Source of the DNA: Methylomonas sp. MK1
GTDB taxonomy: Bacteria; Pseudomonadota; Gammaproteobacteria; Methylococcales; Methylomonadaceae
Assembly: GCF_000365425.1 (NCBI RefSeq)
Contig: NZ_AQOV01000002.1
Location: 620,001-684,000 of the forward strand
Length of the DNA: 64,000 bases
Direction of reading: 5' to 3'
Part shown: piece by piece, positions 56,059 through 64,000 of the stretch
How positions within the stretch are numbered: the stretch's first letter is position 1
How the letters are laid out: the number at the start of each line of letters is the position of its first letter
Made by a program: the position numbers and the translations under genes
Notes under the pieces: model-generated
What the model saw: the letters and a program-made list of their open reading frames with translations, nothing else
Database searches by the model: none
What the model was told of the DNA's origin: nothing

Positions 56059-57630
56059 TTAAGGCTTACGGCTGATGCGGTAAATACTGCCGTCGGTTAT
56101 GGATACAACGTACAAATTGCCGTCCGGGCCTTGCTCTATATCGGTGGTGGTGCCGAAGCCGCTGCCGATTTTTAAGGTTTCGCTTTCTGTGCCGTCGAAT
56201 TTTTGCGCACGAAACAGATTGTCGGCGACTTTATCCGCCAAGCGCGGGTCGGCGCTGACATCGACATGCAATCTATCGGCCGTGAGCTTGATACGGTACA
56301 AGCTGCCGCCATTCGCACCCACTTGCGCGAAGCCTCTGGAAGAACCCATCCATAGCGTGCCGTTGTACTCAGCCCCGAGCGTATCGCCATCGACAAAAGC
56401 CGTGCCGGCCGGGCCAATCTCGTATTTCCAGCTCAGTTCGGGGTCGACATAGGTTGAGCCTGGCAGCGAGAACAGCCGCGCTTTGCCGAGCGCCGAGGTA
56501 TAGGCAATGCGGGTTGGTGGGTAACGCACCTGCTGCATGGCGTTATTGAATTGGGTAGTTTCTATTGCCTTGAATTGCGCGATCCGGCTGGCGGGACCGG
56601 CAAACTGGATCCAGCCGCCATTCATGCCGGGAATCACGCGATTCAATTCGCTGAAGGCGTCGTCGGCATTTTCGGTTTCCCATAAATTACCTTTAACAGG
56701 ATCAAACGCCATGCCAAATCCGTTGCGGTGACCGTAGGAATAAATCTTCTGGATATTGGCGCCAACTTCGCCGCCGATCCCCGCGCCGGCCGCGAAAAAC
56801 GGATTATCTACCGGCGCATTGCCATTGGTATTGATGCGTAAAATCACGCCGGATAAGTGCTCGTCGTCCGGCTCCGGACCGCTATAGGTATCGTCTACTA
56901 ACGGTGCTTTCAGGAATGGGCCGTTAGCAAGGTTCTGCATCCAGCCCCGGCGTCCCAGGTCCCCCGTGTAGACATACAGATGGTCGTCCGGGCCGAATTT
57001 GATTACCCCGCCGTTATGATTGCCTTGCGGATTGGCGTTGGCGCTGGGCGGTTGTCCGGCGACCTGGATGTTGTCAGTTTGCAGCGCGCGCAGCTTCAAT
57101 ATGTTTTGGTCGAATACCAAGCGTCCGCCGCCTGTAGGGTCCCAGCGAAAGCGGTCGATGCGGTTTCCCGAAAGCGGTACGTCCAAAACCGCCGTGGAAT
57201 CAGCCCCAGTGGTGCTTTCGGTCCAGCGGATAAAGACTTCAGGTACTGCGGGAAATTGCGGATGCAAAACCATGCTTAACAGGCCGCGTTCGGAATTTGA
57301 ATTGACCGCTAAGTCCAATACCGGTGTCGCTTGCACGGTTCCATTGATCACTCGCTTGATTTGCCCGGAGGCTTTTTCCAGCACCAGCATATCGTTGGCC
57401 GCCAAGAACACCACGCCAATCGGCTGACTGAGTCCGCTGACCGCCACACCGACCTGTAAATTAGGGTCCAGAACGGTGGCCGGAATCGAGTCGGCGTTGA
57501 CTGGGCCGGCTAGAGCTGCGGCAATACTGATGGCCGTTGCCAAGGTCTTGAAAGGTAGGGTGTTGCGCTGTCGGGAGATAGATTGATGCGCGATGTTGCC
57601 GGGGAGTTGCAGCGATATTATTCGGTTCAT
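56059..57630 (-). CDS. PQQ-dependent glucose/sorbosone dehydrogenase-like protein
   Basis: The 523-residue protein has a long N-terminal signal region (to ...AGPVNADS) and a six-bladed beta-propeller of the GSDH family: LSQPIGVVFLAANDMLVLEK, RGLLSMVLHPQFP, GNHNGGVIKFGPDDHLYVYT, YSYGHRNGFGMAFDP and WETENADD. The His and Arg of these motifs bind PQQ and sugar. It probably oxidises a sugar or polyol in the periplasm; true activity is unproven. It heads a two-gene unit with the sorting-tail protein. Confidence 0.85.
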   Translation of the reverse strand: MNRIISLQLPGNIAHQSISRQRNTLPFKTLATAISIAAALAGPVNADSIPATVLDPNLQVGVAVSGLSQPIGVVFLAANDMLVLEKASGQIKRVINGTVQATPVLDLAVNSNSERGLLSMVLHPQFPAVPEVFIRWTESTTGADSTAVLDVPLSGNRIDRFRWDPTGGGRLVFDQNILKLRALQTDNIQVAGQPPSANANPQGNHNGGVIKFGPDDHLYVYTGDLGRRGWMQNLANGPFLKAPLVDDTYSGPEPDDEHLSGVILRINTNGNAPVDNPFFAAGAGIGGEVGANIQKIYSYGHRNGFGMAFDPVKGNLWETENADDAFSELNRVIPGMNGGWIQFAGPASRIAQFKAIETTQFNNAMQQVRYPPTRIAYTSALGKARLFSLPGSTYVDPELSWKYEIGPAGTAFVDGDTLGAEYNGTLWMGSSRGFAQVGANGGSLYRIKLTADRLHVDVSADPRLADKVADNLFRAQKFDGTESETLKIGSGFGTTTDIEQGPDGNLYVVSITDGSIYRISRKP

Positions 57631-57966
57631 AAGTATTGCCCTCGGGAAAGAAGAAGGAATGTGAAACCAATGCGAAGCGGATTGGCAAAACTTGGTTTAT
57701 GCCTTAGCCAACGCTGTTTGTCGGCTTACCTAACTGAAAAGCGTTAGTTTTTTACCCTGATCAACCCATTTGACAACGAAACGGCACTAGCTTTCACATT
57801 GGGTGAGTTCCGGTTTGTAGCACAAAGGTTCAATGGCGAAATATAAAAACTTACCGTGTCGGCAAGCCGCTTCAGTTGAATGCCCCGCGCCTTCTGGAAA
57901 TTGTCATATCGGCATGCCTTGGGGGCAGAAGGGGAATGCCGAAATCCCGATTACGGGGCTAATGAG
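57631..57966. other. 336-bp intergenic stretch
   Basis: This separates the sugar dehydrogenase gene (starting at 57630, minus strand) from the end of the Nudix gene. No gene, strong hairpin or recognised motif is visible; it presumably carries the promoter of the dehydrogenase. Confidence 0.4.
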
Positions 57967-58575
57967 TTAGGTCCTGGCCAACCACTGGTCGCGTAACCTC
58001 TGTCGATGAATATACAGCCACTGGATGGCGAGGATGGGAATGCCGGATTCGATTTTGTCGTCTTCCAGCATTTGAAATACCTCGTCGAATTTCACCGCAG
58101 TGACGCGGATGTCTTCATCCTCTTCTTCCAAGCCATGAATGCCGCCGACCTGGCTGCTGTCAACTCGGCCGCAGAATAAGGTAATCCACTCCGACGAGCC
58201 GCCTGGCGTGGTGAAGAACTGTTTTATTTCGATGAGTTCTTCTATCTCGCAGCCGGCTTCTTCGCGGGCTTCGCGATAAGCGACTTCTTCCGCGGTTTCA
58301 CCTTCTTCAATGGCGCCGGCCACAATTTCCAGCTGCCACGCCCGTTCCGGTTGCAGGACCGCGCCGACGCGGAACTGTTCTATCAACACCACTTCGTCGC
58401 GGTTCGGATCATACAGCAGTACGGCCACGCAATTGCCGCGGCGGAACAATTCCCGCTTCAAAGGGGGACTCCAACCGCCGTTGAAAAGCGTGTGTTTCAG
58501 GGTGTATTGCTCCAGCCGGAAAAAGCCTTCATAAACAACCTGCGTATCCAGTATTTGAAATTGTTTGTCGTTCAT
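57967..58575 (-). CDS. nudF: ADP-ribose pyrophosphatase (Nudix hydrolase)
   Basis: The 202-residue protein has the Nudix box GAIEEGETAEEVAYREAREE with AG following, an upstream ELFRRGNCVAVLLYDP and VVLIEQFRVGA, and downstream TPGGSSEWITLFCGRVD: the pattern of ADP-ribose pyrophosphatases. The enzyme cleaves ADP-ribose (and related sugars) in the cytoplasm. The start MNDKQFQ at 58575 overlaps the stop of the preceding gene (ATGA), so the two are coupled. Confidence 0.92.
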   Translation of the reverse strand: MNDKQFQILDTQVVYEGFFRLEQYTLKHTLFNGGWSPPLKRELFRRGNCVAVLLYDPNRDEVVLIEQFRVGAVLQPERAWQLEIVAGAIEEGETAEEVAYREAREEAGCEIEELIEIKQFFTTPGGSSEWITLFCGRVDSSQVGGIHGLEEEDEDIRVTAVKFDEVFQMLEDDKIESGIPILAIQWLYIHRQRLRDQWLART

Positions 58576-59681
58576 CGGCCGTAGGTTACCCGGTAGATGA
58601 CGCCCAAGCTGTCGTCGCTGATCAACAAGCTGCCGTCCGGCATTTGAATAATGTCGTTCGGCCGCCCTAGTACCTGACCTTCCGCTGTCAGCCAACCGCT
58701 GATGAAGGGTAGTTCGTTATAGGCTTGGCCTTCGCGGAATTTGACCACATTCACCTGGTAACCTTGCGGTACGGTGCGATTCCAAGAGCCATGTTGGGCG
58801 ACGAACAACTGCCGGAAATAAGTGTCCGGAAATTGTTTGCCGGTATAAAAACGCATGCCGAGCGGGGCAATGTGGGCTTTATATTTCCAGGCCGGGGCCT
58901 TGAATTTATAGCATTGCTTGTCGCCTATATATTCCGGGTCTGGAATGGTCCCGGCATGGCAATACGGGAAGCCGAAATGCTCGCCTTTTTGGTTCCATTC
59001 GTTCAGTTCGTCCGGCGGCATGTCGTCACCCAGATAGTCGCGGCCGTTGTCATTGAAAAACAGATGGCCGCTGCGGGTTTCCCAATCGAACCCCACCGTG
59101 TTACGGATGCCGCGCGCTAGGATTTCCATATCGCTACCATCCGGGTCCAGGCGAATTAGCGAGCCGTAAATCGGTTTGTCCGGGTCGCAGACGTTACAAG
59201 GCGCGCCGACGGCGGTGTATAACTTGCCGTCGGGTCCGAAGCGCAGATATTTCCAGCCATGGTGGCGGTCGGAGGGAAACTGGTCGAATACCGTGACCGC
59301 TTTGGGCGGGCTGGCCAAGCGCTGACCAACCTCGTCGAAACGAATGATGCGGTGAATTTCCGCGACATACAACGTGCCGTCTTTGTAAGCCACGCCATTG
59401 GGTAGATTGAGCTGTTGAATGATCAGATATTTTTGTTCGGCAACACCGTCGCCATCCTTATCCTGTACCGCATAGACGCTGCCTTGGCGGGAGCCGACAT
59501 AGACCACGCCATTGTCGCCCAGCGCCATTTGCCGGGCATTGGGAACGTCGTCGGCAAATATTCTGATATTAAAACCCGGCGGCAGACGTAATTGTTTTAG
59601 CACGGCTTCTTGTTCGGGGGTGGCTGCCAAGCAAACCGGTACAGCGGCAAACAGCATCAACAGCGACTTTATAATTTTCAT
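58572..59681 (-). CDS. PQQ-dependent sugar dehydrogenase-like (sorbosone dehydrogenase) protein
   Basis: The 369-residue secreted protein has a signal peptide (MKIIKSLLMLFAAVPVCLA) and a GSDH-type propeller: LPPGFNIRIFADDVPNARQM, NGVVYVGSRQGSVYAV, HHGWKYLRFGPDGKLYTAVG, ARGIRNTVGFDWE and FFNDNGRDYLGDD. It differs from the 56059 protein by being shorter and lacking its inserts, so the two are distant homologues. GAGGGA precedes the ATG at 59681. It is coupled to nudF, an unusual pairing. Confidence 0.85.
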   Translation of the reverse strand: MKIIKSLLMLFAAVPVCLAATPEQEAVLKQLRLPPGFNIRIFADDVPNARQMALGDNGVVYVGSRQGSVYAVQDKDGDGVAEQKYLIIQQLNLPNGVAYKDGTLYVAEIHRIIRFDEVGQRLASPPKAVTVFDQFPSDRHHGWKYLRFGPDGKLYTAVGAPCNVCDPDKPIYGSLIRLDPDGSDMEILARGIRNTVGFDWETRSGHLFFNDNGRDYLGDDMPPDELNEWNQKGEHFGFPYCHAGTIPDPEYIGDKQCYKFKAPAWKYKAHIAPLGMRFYTGKQFPDTYFRQLFVAQHGSWNRTVPQGYQVNVVKFREGQAYNELPFISGWLTAEGQVLGRPNDIIQMPDGSLLISDDSLGVIYRVTYGR

Positions 59682-59793
59682 TTTTATGTCCCTCAAGTAA
59701 ACTTTGGCAGATGTTAACACTCTATAGTCTTGAATTTAATCTTTCGGCTCCCCAGATTAAACCCACTTTATAACAACACAGGAAAGTTACGCC

Positions 59794-60669
59794 ATGATGA
59801 GAATATTGCTGTTTTTGGCCACCAACGTGGCCATCATGATTGCGATCAGCATCATATTTAGTATATTTGGCTTGCAAGGCGCACTGGATGCTCAAGGCGT
59901 CAACTTGAACATCGAAGGCTTGCTGGCTATGTCGGCGGTCATCGGTATGACCGGTTCGGTGATTTCATTGTTCATGTCCAAATGGTCGGCTAAAAGCTCA
60001 ATGGGTGTGCATGTCATCGAGCAGCCGCAAAACCAAACCGAACAATGGTTAATCAGCGTGGTCGAGCGCCAAGCCCGGCAAGCCGGAATCGGTATGCCGG
60101 AAGTGGGTATCTTCGATGCTCCGGAAGCCAACGCCTTTGCCACCGGCGCCAACCGTAACAATGCTTTGGTGGCGGTTAGTACCGGTTTGCTGCGCAGCAT
60201 GAGTGCCGATGAAGTGGAAGCGGTGGTCGGCCACGAGATTAGCCATGTCGCGAACGGCGATATGGTGACGATGGCCTTGATGCAGGGCGTGGTTAACACC
60301 TTCGTTTATTTCTTCGCCACCATCATCGGTTACGTGGTGGACCGAGTCGTATTTAAAACCGAACGCGGTTACGGTCCAGCGTATTACGTGACGCAAATGG
60401 TCGCGCAAATCGCCTTGTCGATTTTGGCTTCGATGCTGGTGATGTGGTTCTCGCGTTACCGGGAATTCCGCGCCGATGCTGGCGGTGCCAATTTGGCTGG
60501 CCGGCAAAAAATGATAGGTGCATTGCGCGCGTTACAGCGTTCGCATGAGCCTGCCGAACTGCCCGGCGAACTGGCTGCATTCGGTATCAATGGCGGCGGC
60601 GTACAACGCTTGTTTATGAGCCACCCGCCTTTGGAAGAACGCATCGCCGCTTTGCAAAACGCCCGTTAG
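59794..60669 (+). CDS. htpX: Membrane zinc protease HtpX
   Basis: The 291-residue protein has two N-terminal membrane helices, the zinc site VVGHEISHVANGD (His147, Glu148, His151), two more membrane segments after it, and the third ligand in FRADAGGANLAG. It degrades damaged inner-membrane proteins and is usually induced by envelope or heat stress. A strong terminator follows 11 bp after the stop codon. Confidence 0.95.
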   Translation: MMRILLFLATNVAIMIAISIIFSIFGLQGALDAQGVNLNIEGLLAMSAVIGMTGSVISLFMSKWSAKSSMGVHVIEQPQNQTEQWLISVVERQARQAGIGMPEVGIFDAPEANAFATGANRNNALVAVSTGLLRSMSADEVEAVVGHEISHVANGDMVTMALMQGVVNTFVYFFATIIGYVVDRVVFKTERGYGPAYYVTQMVAQIALSILASMLVMWFSRYREFRADAGGANLAGRQKMIGALRALQRSHEPAELPGELAAFGINGGGVQRLFMSHPPLEERIAALQNAR

Positions 60670-60680
60670 GACGCTCCCCT

Positions 60681-60711
60681 GCCGCGCCGGATCAACCGGC
60701 GCGGCTTTTTT
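60681..60711 (+). terminator. Rho-independent terminator of htpX
   Basis: A perfect 10-bp GC stem (GCCGCGCCGG with CCGGCGCGGC), a 5-base loop ATCAA and six T residues. The next gene's ATG begins on the base after the T tract. Confidence 0.95.
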
Positions 60712-60939
60712 ATGGCCAATCAATTTATCCGCTTCAAACTTGATTTAAATTACGACCAATACCTGGCCGTTTATCAAGGCATTGCCAAGACTGTCGTTAC
60801 GATTGCCGATGACGGCCGGCGTATCGTATTTCCCGCGGGCAACATTCAGCGTTATCTCACCAAAACCGGCATTCAGGGCCATTTTGAAATGGAACTGGCT
60901 GCCGGGAATAAATTTGTCGGCATCAAAAAATTGACTTAA
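60712..60939 (+). CDS. DUF2835 protein
   Basis: The 75-residue protein matches the gammaproteobacterial DUF2835 family throughout: FIRFKLDLNYDQYLAVYQG, VVTIADDGRRIVFPAGNIQ, RYLTKTGIQGHFEMEL. The function is unknown. The ATG lies immediately after the htpX terminator, leaving no room for a normal ribosome binding site on a separate transcript, so expression may depend on readthrough or be leaderless. A truncated second copy lies at 62397. Confidence 0.85.
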   Translation: MANQFIRFKLDLNYDQYLAVYQGIAKTVVTIADDGRRIVFPAGNIQRYLTKTGIQGHFEMELAAGNKFVGIKKLT

Positions 60940-61136
60940 ACGTTCGGAAAGCTACAAGCCTTTGAATTAAAAAAGGAATTTTATGTCTTGATCGACCTAC
61001 AACTCGCAGACGTGTTTTAGATAAATAATTTAGATGCGAGTTGAATCCAAACTGCTTAATATTCTAGCGTTCGAAATACTGGGCTTAGAGTAAGCTCCAC
61101 AACTGTAAAATAAAACAAGATGGTTAGGAGGCAGTT

Positions 61137-62147
61137 ATGAGTGAGAAACAATTGGCTGAAGAAATTATCCCGCCCAACGAATCCCAAGTGATAGAAGACC
61201 TAACGGCGCAGCTAAAAGCCAAAATTATCCAGGACAATCCCACCGGCATCATGCGTCGAGACGCACATCCCAAAATGCACGGTTTGGTCAAGGCTGAGTT
61301 TATTGTCGAGGCGGATTTGCCGGAAGAACTGAAAATTGGTCTTTTTAAAGAGCCAAAAACTTATCAAGCCTGGATCCGTTTTTCCAACGCCAGTGGCACG
61401 ATCAATCCTGACCATGACAATGATATTCGCGGCATGGCCATTAAATTGATGGGCGTGCCCGGCGAGAAACTTCTGGACGCGGAAAAGCACGCGCAAACTC
61501 ATGACTTGCTGTTGATCAGTGCCAGCCGCTTTGTGACCAAAGATGTTGAAGAGTTTGATGCCCTGGTCAAGGCGCTGACCGGCAGCGTATTGGCAAAAAT
61601 CGTATTTTTCTTGAGTCATTGGCGGGTGGTATTCAACTTGTTGCGCAGCATGCACAAGTTCGCCAATCCGTTGCAGATTCGCTATTTCAGCGCCACGCCT
61701 TATTTGTTGGGTAGCCGGGCTGTCAAATATTCAGCCATTCCGCATGTCGCAGCTCCCGATAGCATTCCGAGCAAGCCGGCGGCCGATTATTTGCGTTTGG
61801 CAATGGTTAGACAGTTACAGTCTGGCGATGCGGTGTTTGACTTTGCCGTGCAACTGCAGACCGATCCCGAAGCGATGCCGATTGAAGATCCCGGCGTCGA
61901 ATGGCTGGAAACGCTTTCGCCATTTCGTAAAGTGGCGACGATCAGGATTTTTCAACAGGCGTTCGACACTGAGGCGCAGAACACGTTTGGCGAGCATTTG
62001 TCCTTCACCCCCTGGCATGCCTTGCCGGAACACCGGCCGCTGGGCGGCGTCAATCGGGCGCGTAGAGTGGTTTACAACGCCATTTCTGCGTTTCGGCATG
62101 AGCGTAATAACGTGCCCAGAACCGAGCCGAATAGTTGGGATATTTAA
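61137..62147 (+). CDS. Catalase-like haem-binding protein
   Basis: The 336-residue protein belongs to the short catalase-like family. It has the distal His region RRDAHPKMHGLVKAEF, WIRFSNASGT with DIRGMAIKLMG, and YFSATPYLLGSRAVKYS where the proximal Tyr may lie. Such proteins lack the C-terminal parts of true catalases and may be peroxidases or fatty-acid-peroxide enzymes. AGGAGG six bases before the ATG is an excellent start signal. It is flanked by two DUF2835 sequences. Confidence 0.82.
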   Translation: MSEKQLAEEIIPPNESQVIEDLTAQLKAKIIQDNPTGIMRRDAHPKMHGLVKAEFIVEADLPEELKIGLFKEPKTYQAWIRFSNASGTINPDHDNDIRGMAIKLMGVPGEKLLDAEKHAQTHDLLLISASRFVTKDVEEFDALVKALTGSVLAKIVFFLSHWRVVFNLLRSMHKFANPLQIRYFSATPYLLGSRAVKYSAIPHVAAPDSIPSKPAADYLRLAMVRQLQSGDAVFDFAVQLQTDPEAMPIEDPGVEWLETLSPFRKVATIRIFQQAFDTEAQNTFGEHLSFTPWHALPEHRPLGGVNRARRVVYNAISAFRHERNNVPRTEPNSWDI

Positions 62148-62268
62148 CTTTAAAGTGTCGCCAACTCAGGCGGTTCTGTCGGTACCTTAAACATCTTAAA
62201 TTGACGGCGACTTAACAGCATTCTGACAAGCCAGCGTTTCAAATGCTGGTAGCGGTAGGCATGGAGGT

Positions 62269-62292
62269 TGGGCTAAGGCACGAAGCCCAACA
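62269..62292. repeat. Palindrome GTTGGGCT type, second copy
   Basis: GTTGGGCT and AGCCCAAC pair around AAGGCACG. It is similar to the dyad near 55251, here downstream of the catalase-like gene. Confidence 0.5.
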
Positions 62293-62396
62293 TGAGATGC
62301 GTAAAATCCTCCCGCAAATCATCGACAACGCTAGATTAAAAATTACCGATGTTTTGAAGGTCATCCATTTTGGGGTTCGTTGCCTCACCAAAACCT

Positions 62397-62543
62397 AAGG
62401 CCCTGGATCTCAGTTACGACCAATATTTACCTGTCTATAAAGGCATCGCCAAAACCGTGGTGACCGTCGCCGACGACGGTCGGCGCGTCGTATTTCCGGC
62501 TGGCAACATTCAACGTTATCTGACTATAGATACGGCCCTATGA
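62397..62543 (+). pseudogene. Truncated second DUF2835 gene
   Basis: The frame reads KALDLSYDQYLPVYKGIAKT, VVTVADDGRRVVFPAGNIQ, RYLT and then diverges to a stop. It is about as similar to the intact 60712 copy as a recent paralogue would be. The start codon and the last ~20 residues are missing; similarity ends near 62524, where the IS630-type element seems to begin. Confidence 0.8.
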
Positions 62544-63506
62544 AGGTTGAACTTATGTGATCTAAATTCTGTCCGAGCGGCATGGACAAAGAAGACGCAA
62601 GAAAACAAACTCTTGAGCAGTTGCACGAAAGGCGAAAGCAAGTGGTGCGATTGCATAACAAAGGCTACAAAGTCATGAAGATCGCTGAGATGAGACGGGG
62701 CTAACCTACCCGACCGTACGAAGCGCGATTGACCTGTATCTAGACGGCGGATGGTCAGCGATTCGGCCTGGGCAGCGCGGTCGAACGCCAGGCGAAGGAC
62801 GCGTGCTCACGCCCGACCAAGAGAGCAAGATCCAGCGGGCCATCATCGATAAACGCCCAGAGCAGTTGAAAATGGATTTTTGTTTATGGAGCCGAGCGGC
62901 GGTGATGCAACTGATTGAGCAGGAATACGGGATCAAACTGCCGGTGCGGACAGTGGGTAAATACCTCAAGCGTTGGGGTTTCACACCACAAAAGCCGATC
63001 AAAAAAGCTTACGAACAGCGGCCAGAAGCCGTCACAGCCTGGCTAGATGAACACTACCCTGCTATTGCCGCCCAAGCCAAGGCCGAAGGCGGCGAAATCC
63101 ACTGCACCCACAGGGCACATAAAGGGCGATGAAACGGCGCTGACCAACACCGATGTCCGAGGCCGGAGTTATGCGCCAGCGGGCCAAACGCCAGTCACCT
63201 ATGCGCCGGATGGCAAACGGGAAAAATTATCCATGATCGCTACCGTCACCAACTATACCCACAGGGCATAAAAGGAAAAGCCCGCTGGATGATCATTGAC
63301 GAAGCCTTCAATGCCGATAAATTGATCGAATTTTTGGGAGCCTTGATCAAGGACACCGACAAGAAAGTGTTTTTGATCGTAGACAACCTACGCGTTCACC
63401 GTGCCAAACGGGTCAAAGCCTGGTTGGAAGAGCACAAGGATCAGATCGAAATGTTCTATCTCCCCAGTTGCAGCCCCGAGTTAAACCCGGAGGAACGTTT
63501 GAATGC
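62525..63506 (+). mobile_element. IS630-family element, decayed and truncated
   Basis: It probably begins at the CTGAC-TATAGATACGG junction where the DUF2835 copy stops (IS630 elements duplicate TA) and is cut at 63506 by an IS3-family end. The right end is missing. Confidence 0.65.
62582..63506 (+). pseudogene. IS630-family transposase, broken in several places
   Basis: Pieces in different frames together read as an IS630 transposase: MDKEDARKQTLEQLHERRKQ at the start, a helix-turn-helix (LTYPTVRSAIDLYLDGGWSA), VRTVGKYLKRWGFTPQKPIK, the catalytic DETAL, IVDNLRVHRAKRVKAWL and PSCSPELNPEERLN. Breaks: a 2-base insertion at 62693-62694, a 19-base insertion at 63105-63123, a related ~20-base insertion near 63254-63273, and truncation at 63506. 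It cannot be functional. Confidence 0.85.
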
Positions 63507-64000
63507 TGTAGTGGTCAACTTTTTTCGGACACCAAAATAGGTTGTTGATCTGCCATTTTCATTTCATAGCCGTTGGGCGGCAGGTAGCCCAATGACGAAT
63601 GCAAGCGCCGACTGTTGTAGAAATTGACGATATAGTCGGTCACGTCTCGGATGGCCTCGGTATGGTTGGCATACTGGCGGTGCCAGACGCGCTCCATTTT
63701 AAGATTCAGAAAGAATCGCTCCATTACGGCATTGTCCCAGCAGTTGCCCTTACGACTCATGCTGCCCTGAAAACCATGATGGGCCAGTAACGCCCGATAT
63801 TCGTGACTGGCGTACTGACTACCCCGGTCGGAATGGACGATCAGGCCCGGCGGCGGTCGGCGCTGGGCGATGGCGATTTGCAAGGCGGTGCAGACCAGTT
63901 CTGTCGGCATGTTGGGTGCCATGGCCCAACCGACGATTTTGCGCGAATAAAGATCCAACACCACCGCCAGATACAGCCAACCGCTCAGGGTCCGTATGTA
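63507..64000 (-). mobile_element. IS3-family element (partial, runs off the right edge)
   Basis: The terminal sequence TGTAGTGGTCAACTTTTTTC starts at 63507, inside the IS630 transposase gene. The element's integrase gene runs leftwards to end within this terminus. The other end is outside the window. Confidence 0.8.
63515..64000 (-). CDS. IS3-family transposase OrfB (partial, C-terminal part)
   Basis: The frame is open to the window edge; 161 residues are seen, from YIRTLSGWLYLAVVLDLYSR through GLIVHSDRGSQYASHEYRAL and MSRKGNCWDNAVMERFFLNL to YNSRRLHSSLGYLPPNGYE. This is the rve integrase core with two of the DDE residues (Asp in VLDLYSRK and HSDRGSQY) and the Glu in DNAVMERFF. The N-terminal part and OrfA lie to the right. 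Confidence 0.93.
   Translation of the reverse strand, partial: YIRTLSGWLYLAVVLDLYSRKIVGWAMAPNMPTELVCTALQIAIAQRRPPPGLIVHSDRGSQYASHEYRALLAHHGFQGSMSRKGNCWDNAVMERFFLNLKMERVWHRQYANHTEAIRDVTDYIVNFYNSRRLHSSLGYLPPNGYEMKMADQQPILVSEKS

Overview
The window looks like chromosome from a gammaproteobacterial (type I) methanotroph, most like Methylomonas. This is inferred from a formaldehyde-activating-enzyme homologue, a c-type cytochrome P460, gammaproteobacterial housekeeping families (XseB/IspA, ParE, GshA, RecQ, DUF1249, LpxD, HtpX, DUF2835), and secreted proteins ending in a methanotroph-style VPxPxAIWL sorting tail. No rRNA or tRNA gene was recognised.

Positions 1-19,200 are mostly housekeeping genes: ispA (cut by the left edge)/xseB, a secreted phage-tail-tube-like protein, parE, a CvfB-type S1 protein, cytochrome P460, a Fae paralogue, an FMN-binding oxidase-like protein, cysH-gshA (sulfate reduction and glutathione), recQ, queD/DUF1249, a PilZ protein, trpS, a YdcF protein and an ABC exporter. 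Positions 19,200-22,500 form a scarred patch: a sorting-tail protein, two tandem 270-bp repeats rich in palindromes, a remnant of a REP-associated transposase, and an acetyltransferase gene split by an insertion. Positions 21,650-33,140 hold bcp, rpiA, lpxD, a fused membrane/spermidine-synthase-like protein, two AT-rich orphans, proA, an EEP-like hydrolase, a glyoxalase-fold protein and a cytochrome P450.

Positions 33,440-49,190 are a complete type I-G (formerly I-U) CRISPR-Cas locus: a WYL regulator, cas3 (helicase then HD), csb3 (cas8), csb1 (cas7), csb2 (cas5-cas6), an embedded antisense MazF/ribbon-helix-helix toxin-antitoxin pair, a 67-residue orphan, a cas4-cas1 fusion, cas2, a leader and an array of 63 repeats (62 spacers) ending in a degenerate repeat. 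Interference, crRNA processing and adaptation genes are all present and look intact.

Right of the array lies a 1298-residue hybrid histidine kinase. Its membrane sensor carries every copper/ethylene-binding residue of plant ethylene receptors (Asp, Tyr, Ile, Cys, His at identical spacing). It is followed by an alpha/beta-hydrolase-like lipoprotein with Asp at the nucleophile position, a sorting-tail protein next to a PQQ-type sugar dehydrogenase, a second sugar dehydrogenase overlapping a Nudix hydrolase, htpX, a DUF2835 protein whose start codon abuts a strong terminator, and a catalase-like haem protein. The window ends in a second, truncated DUF2835 copy, a broken IS630 transposase and an IS3-family element nested in it.
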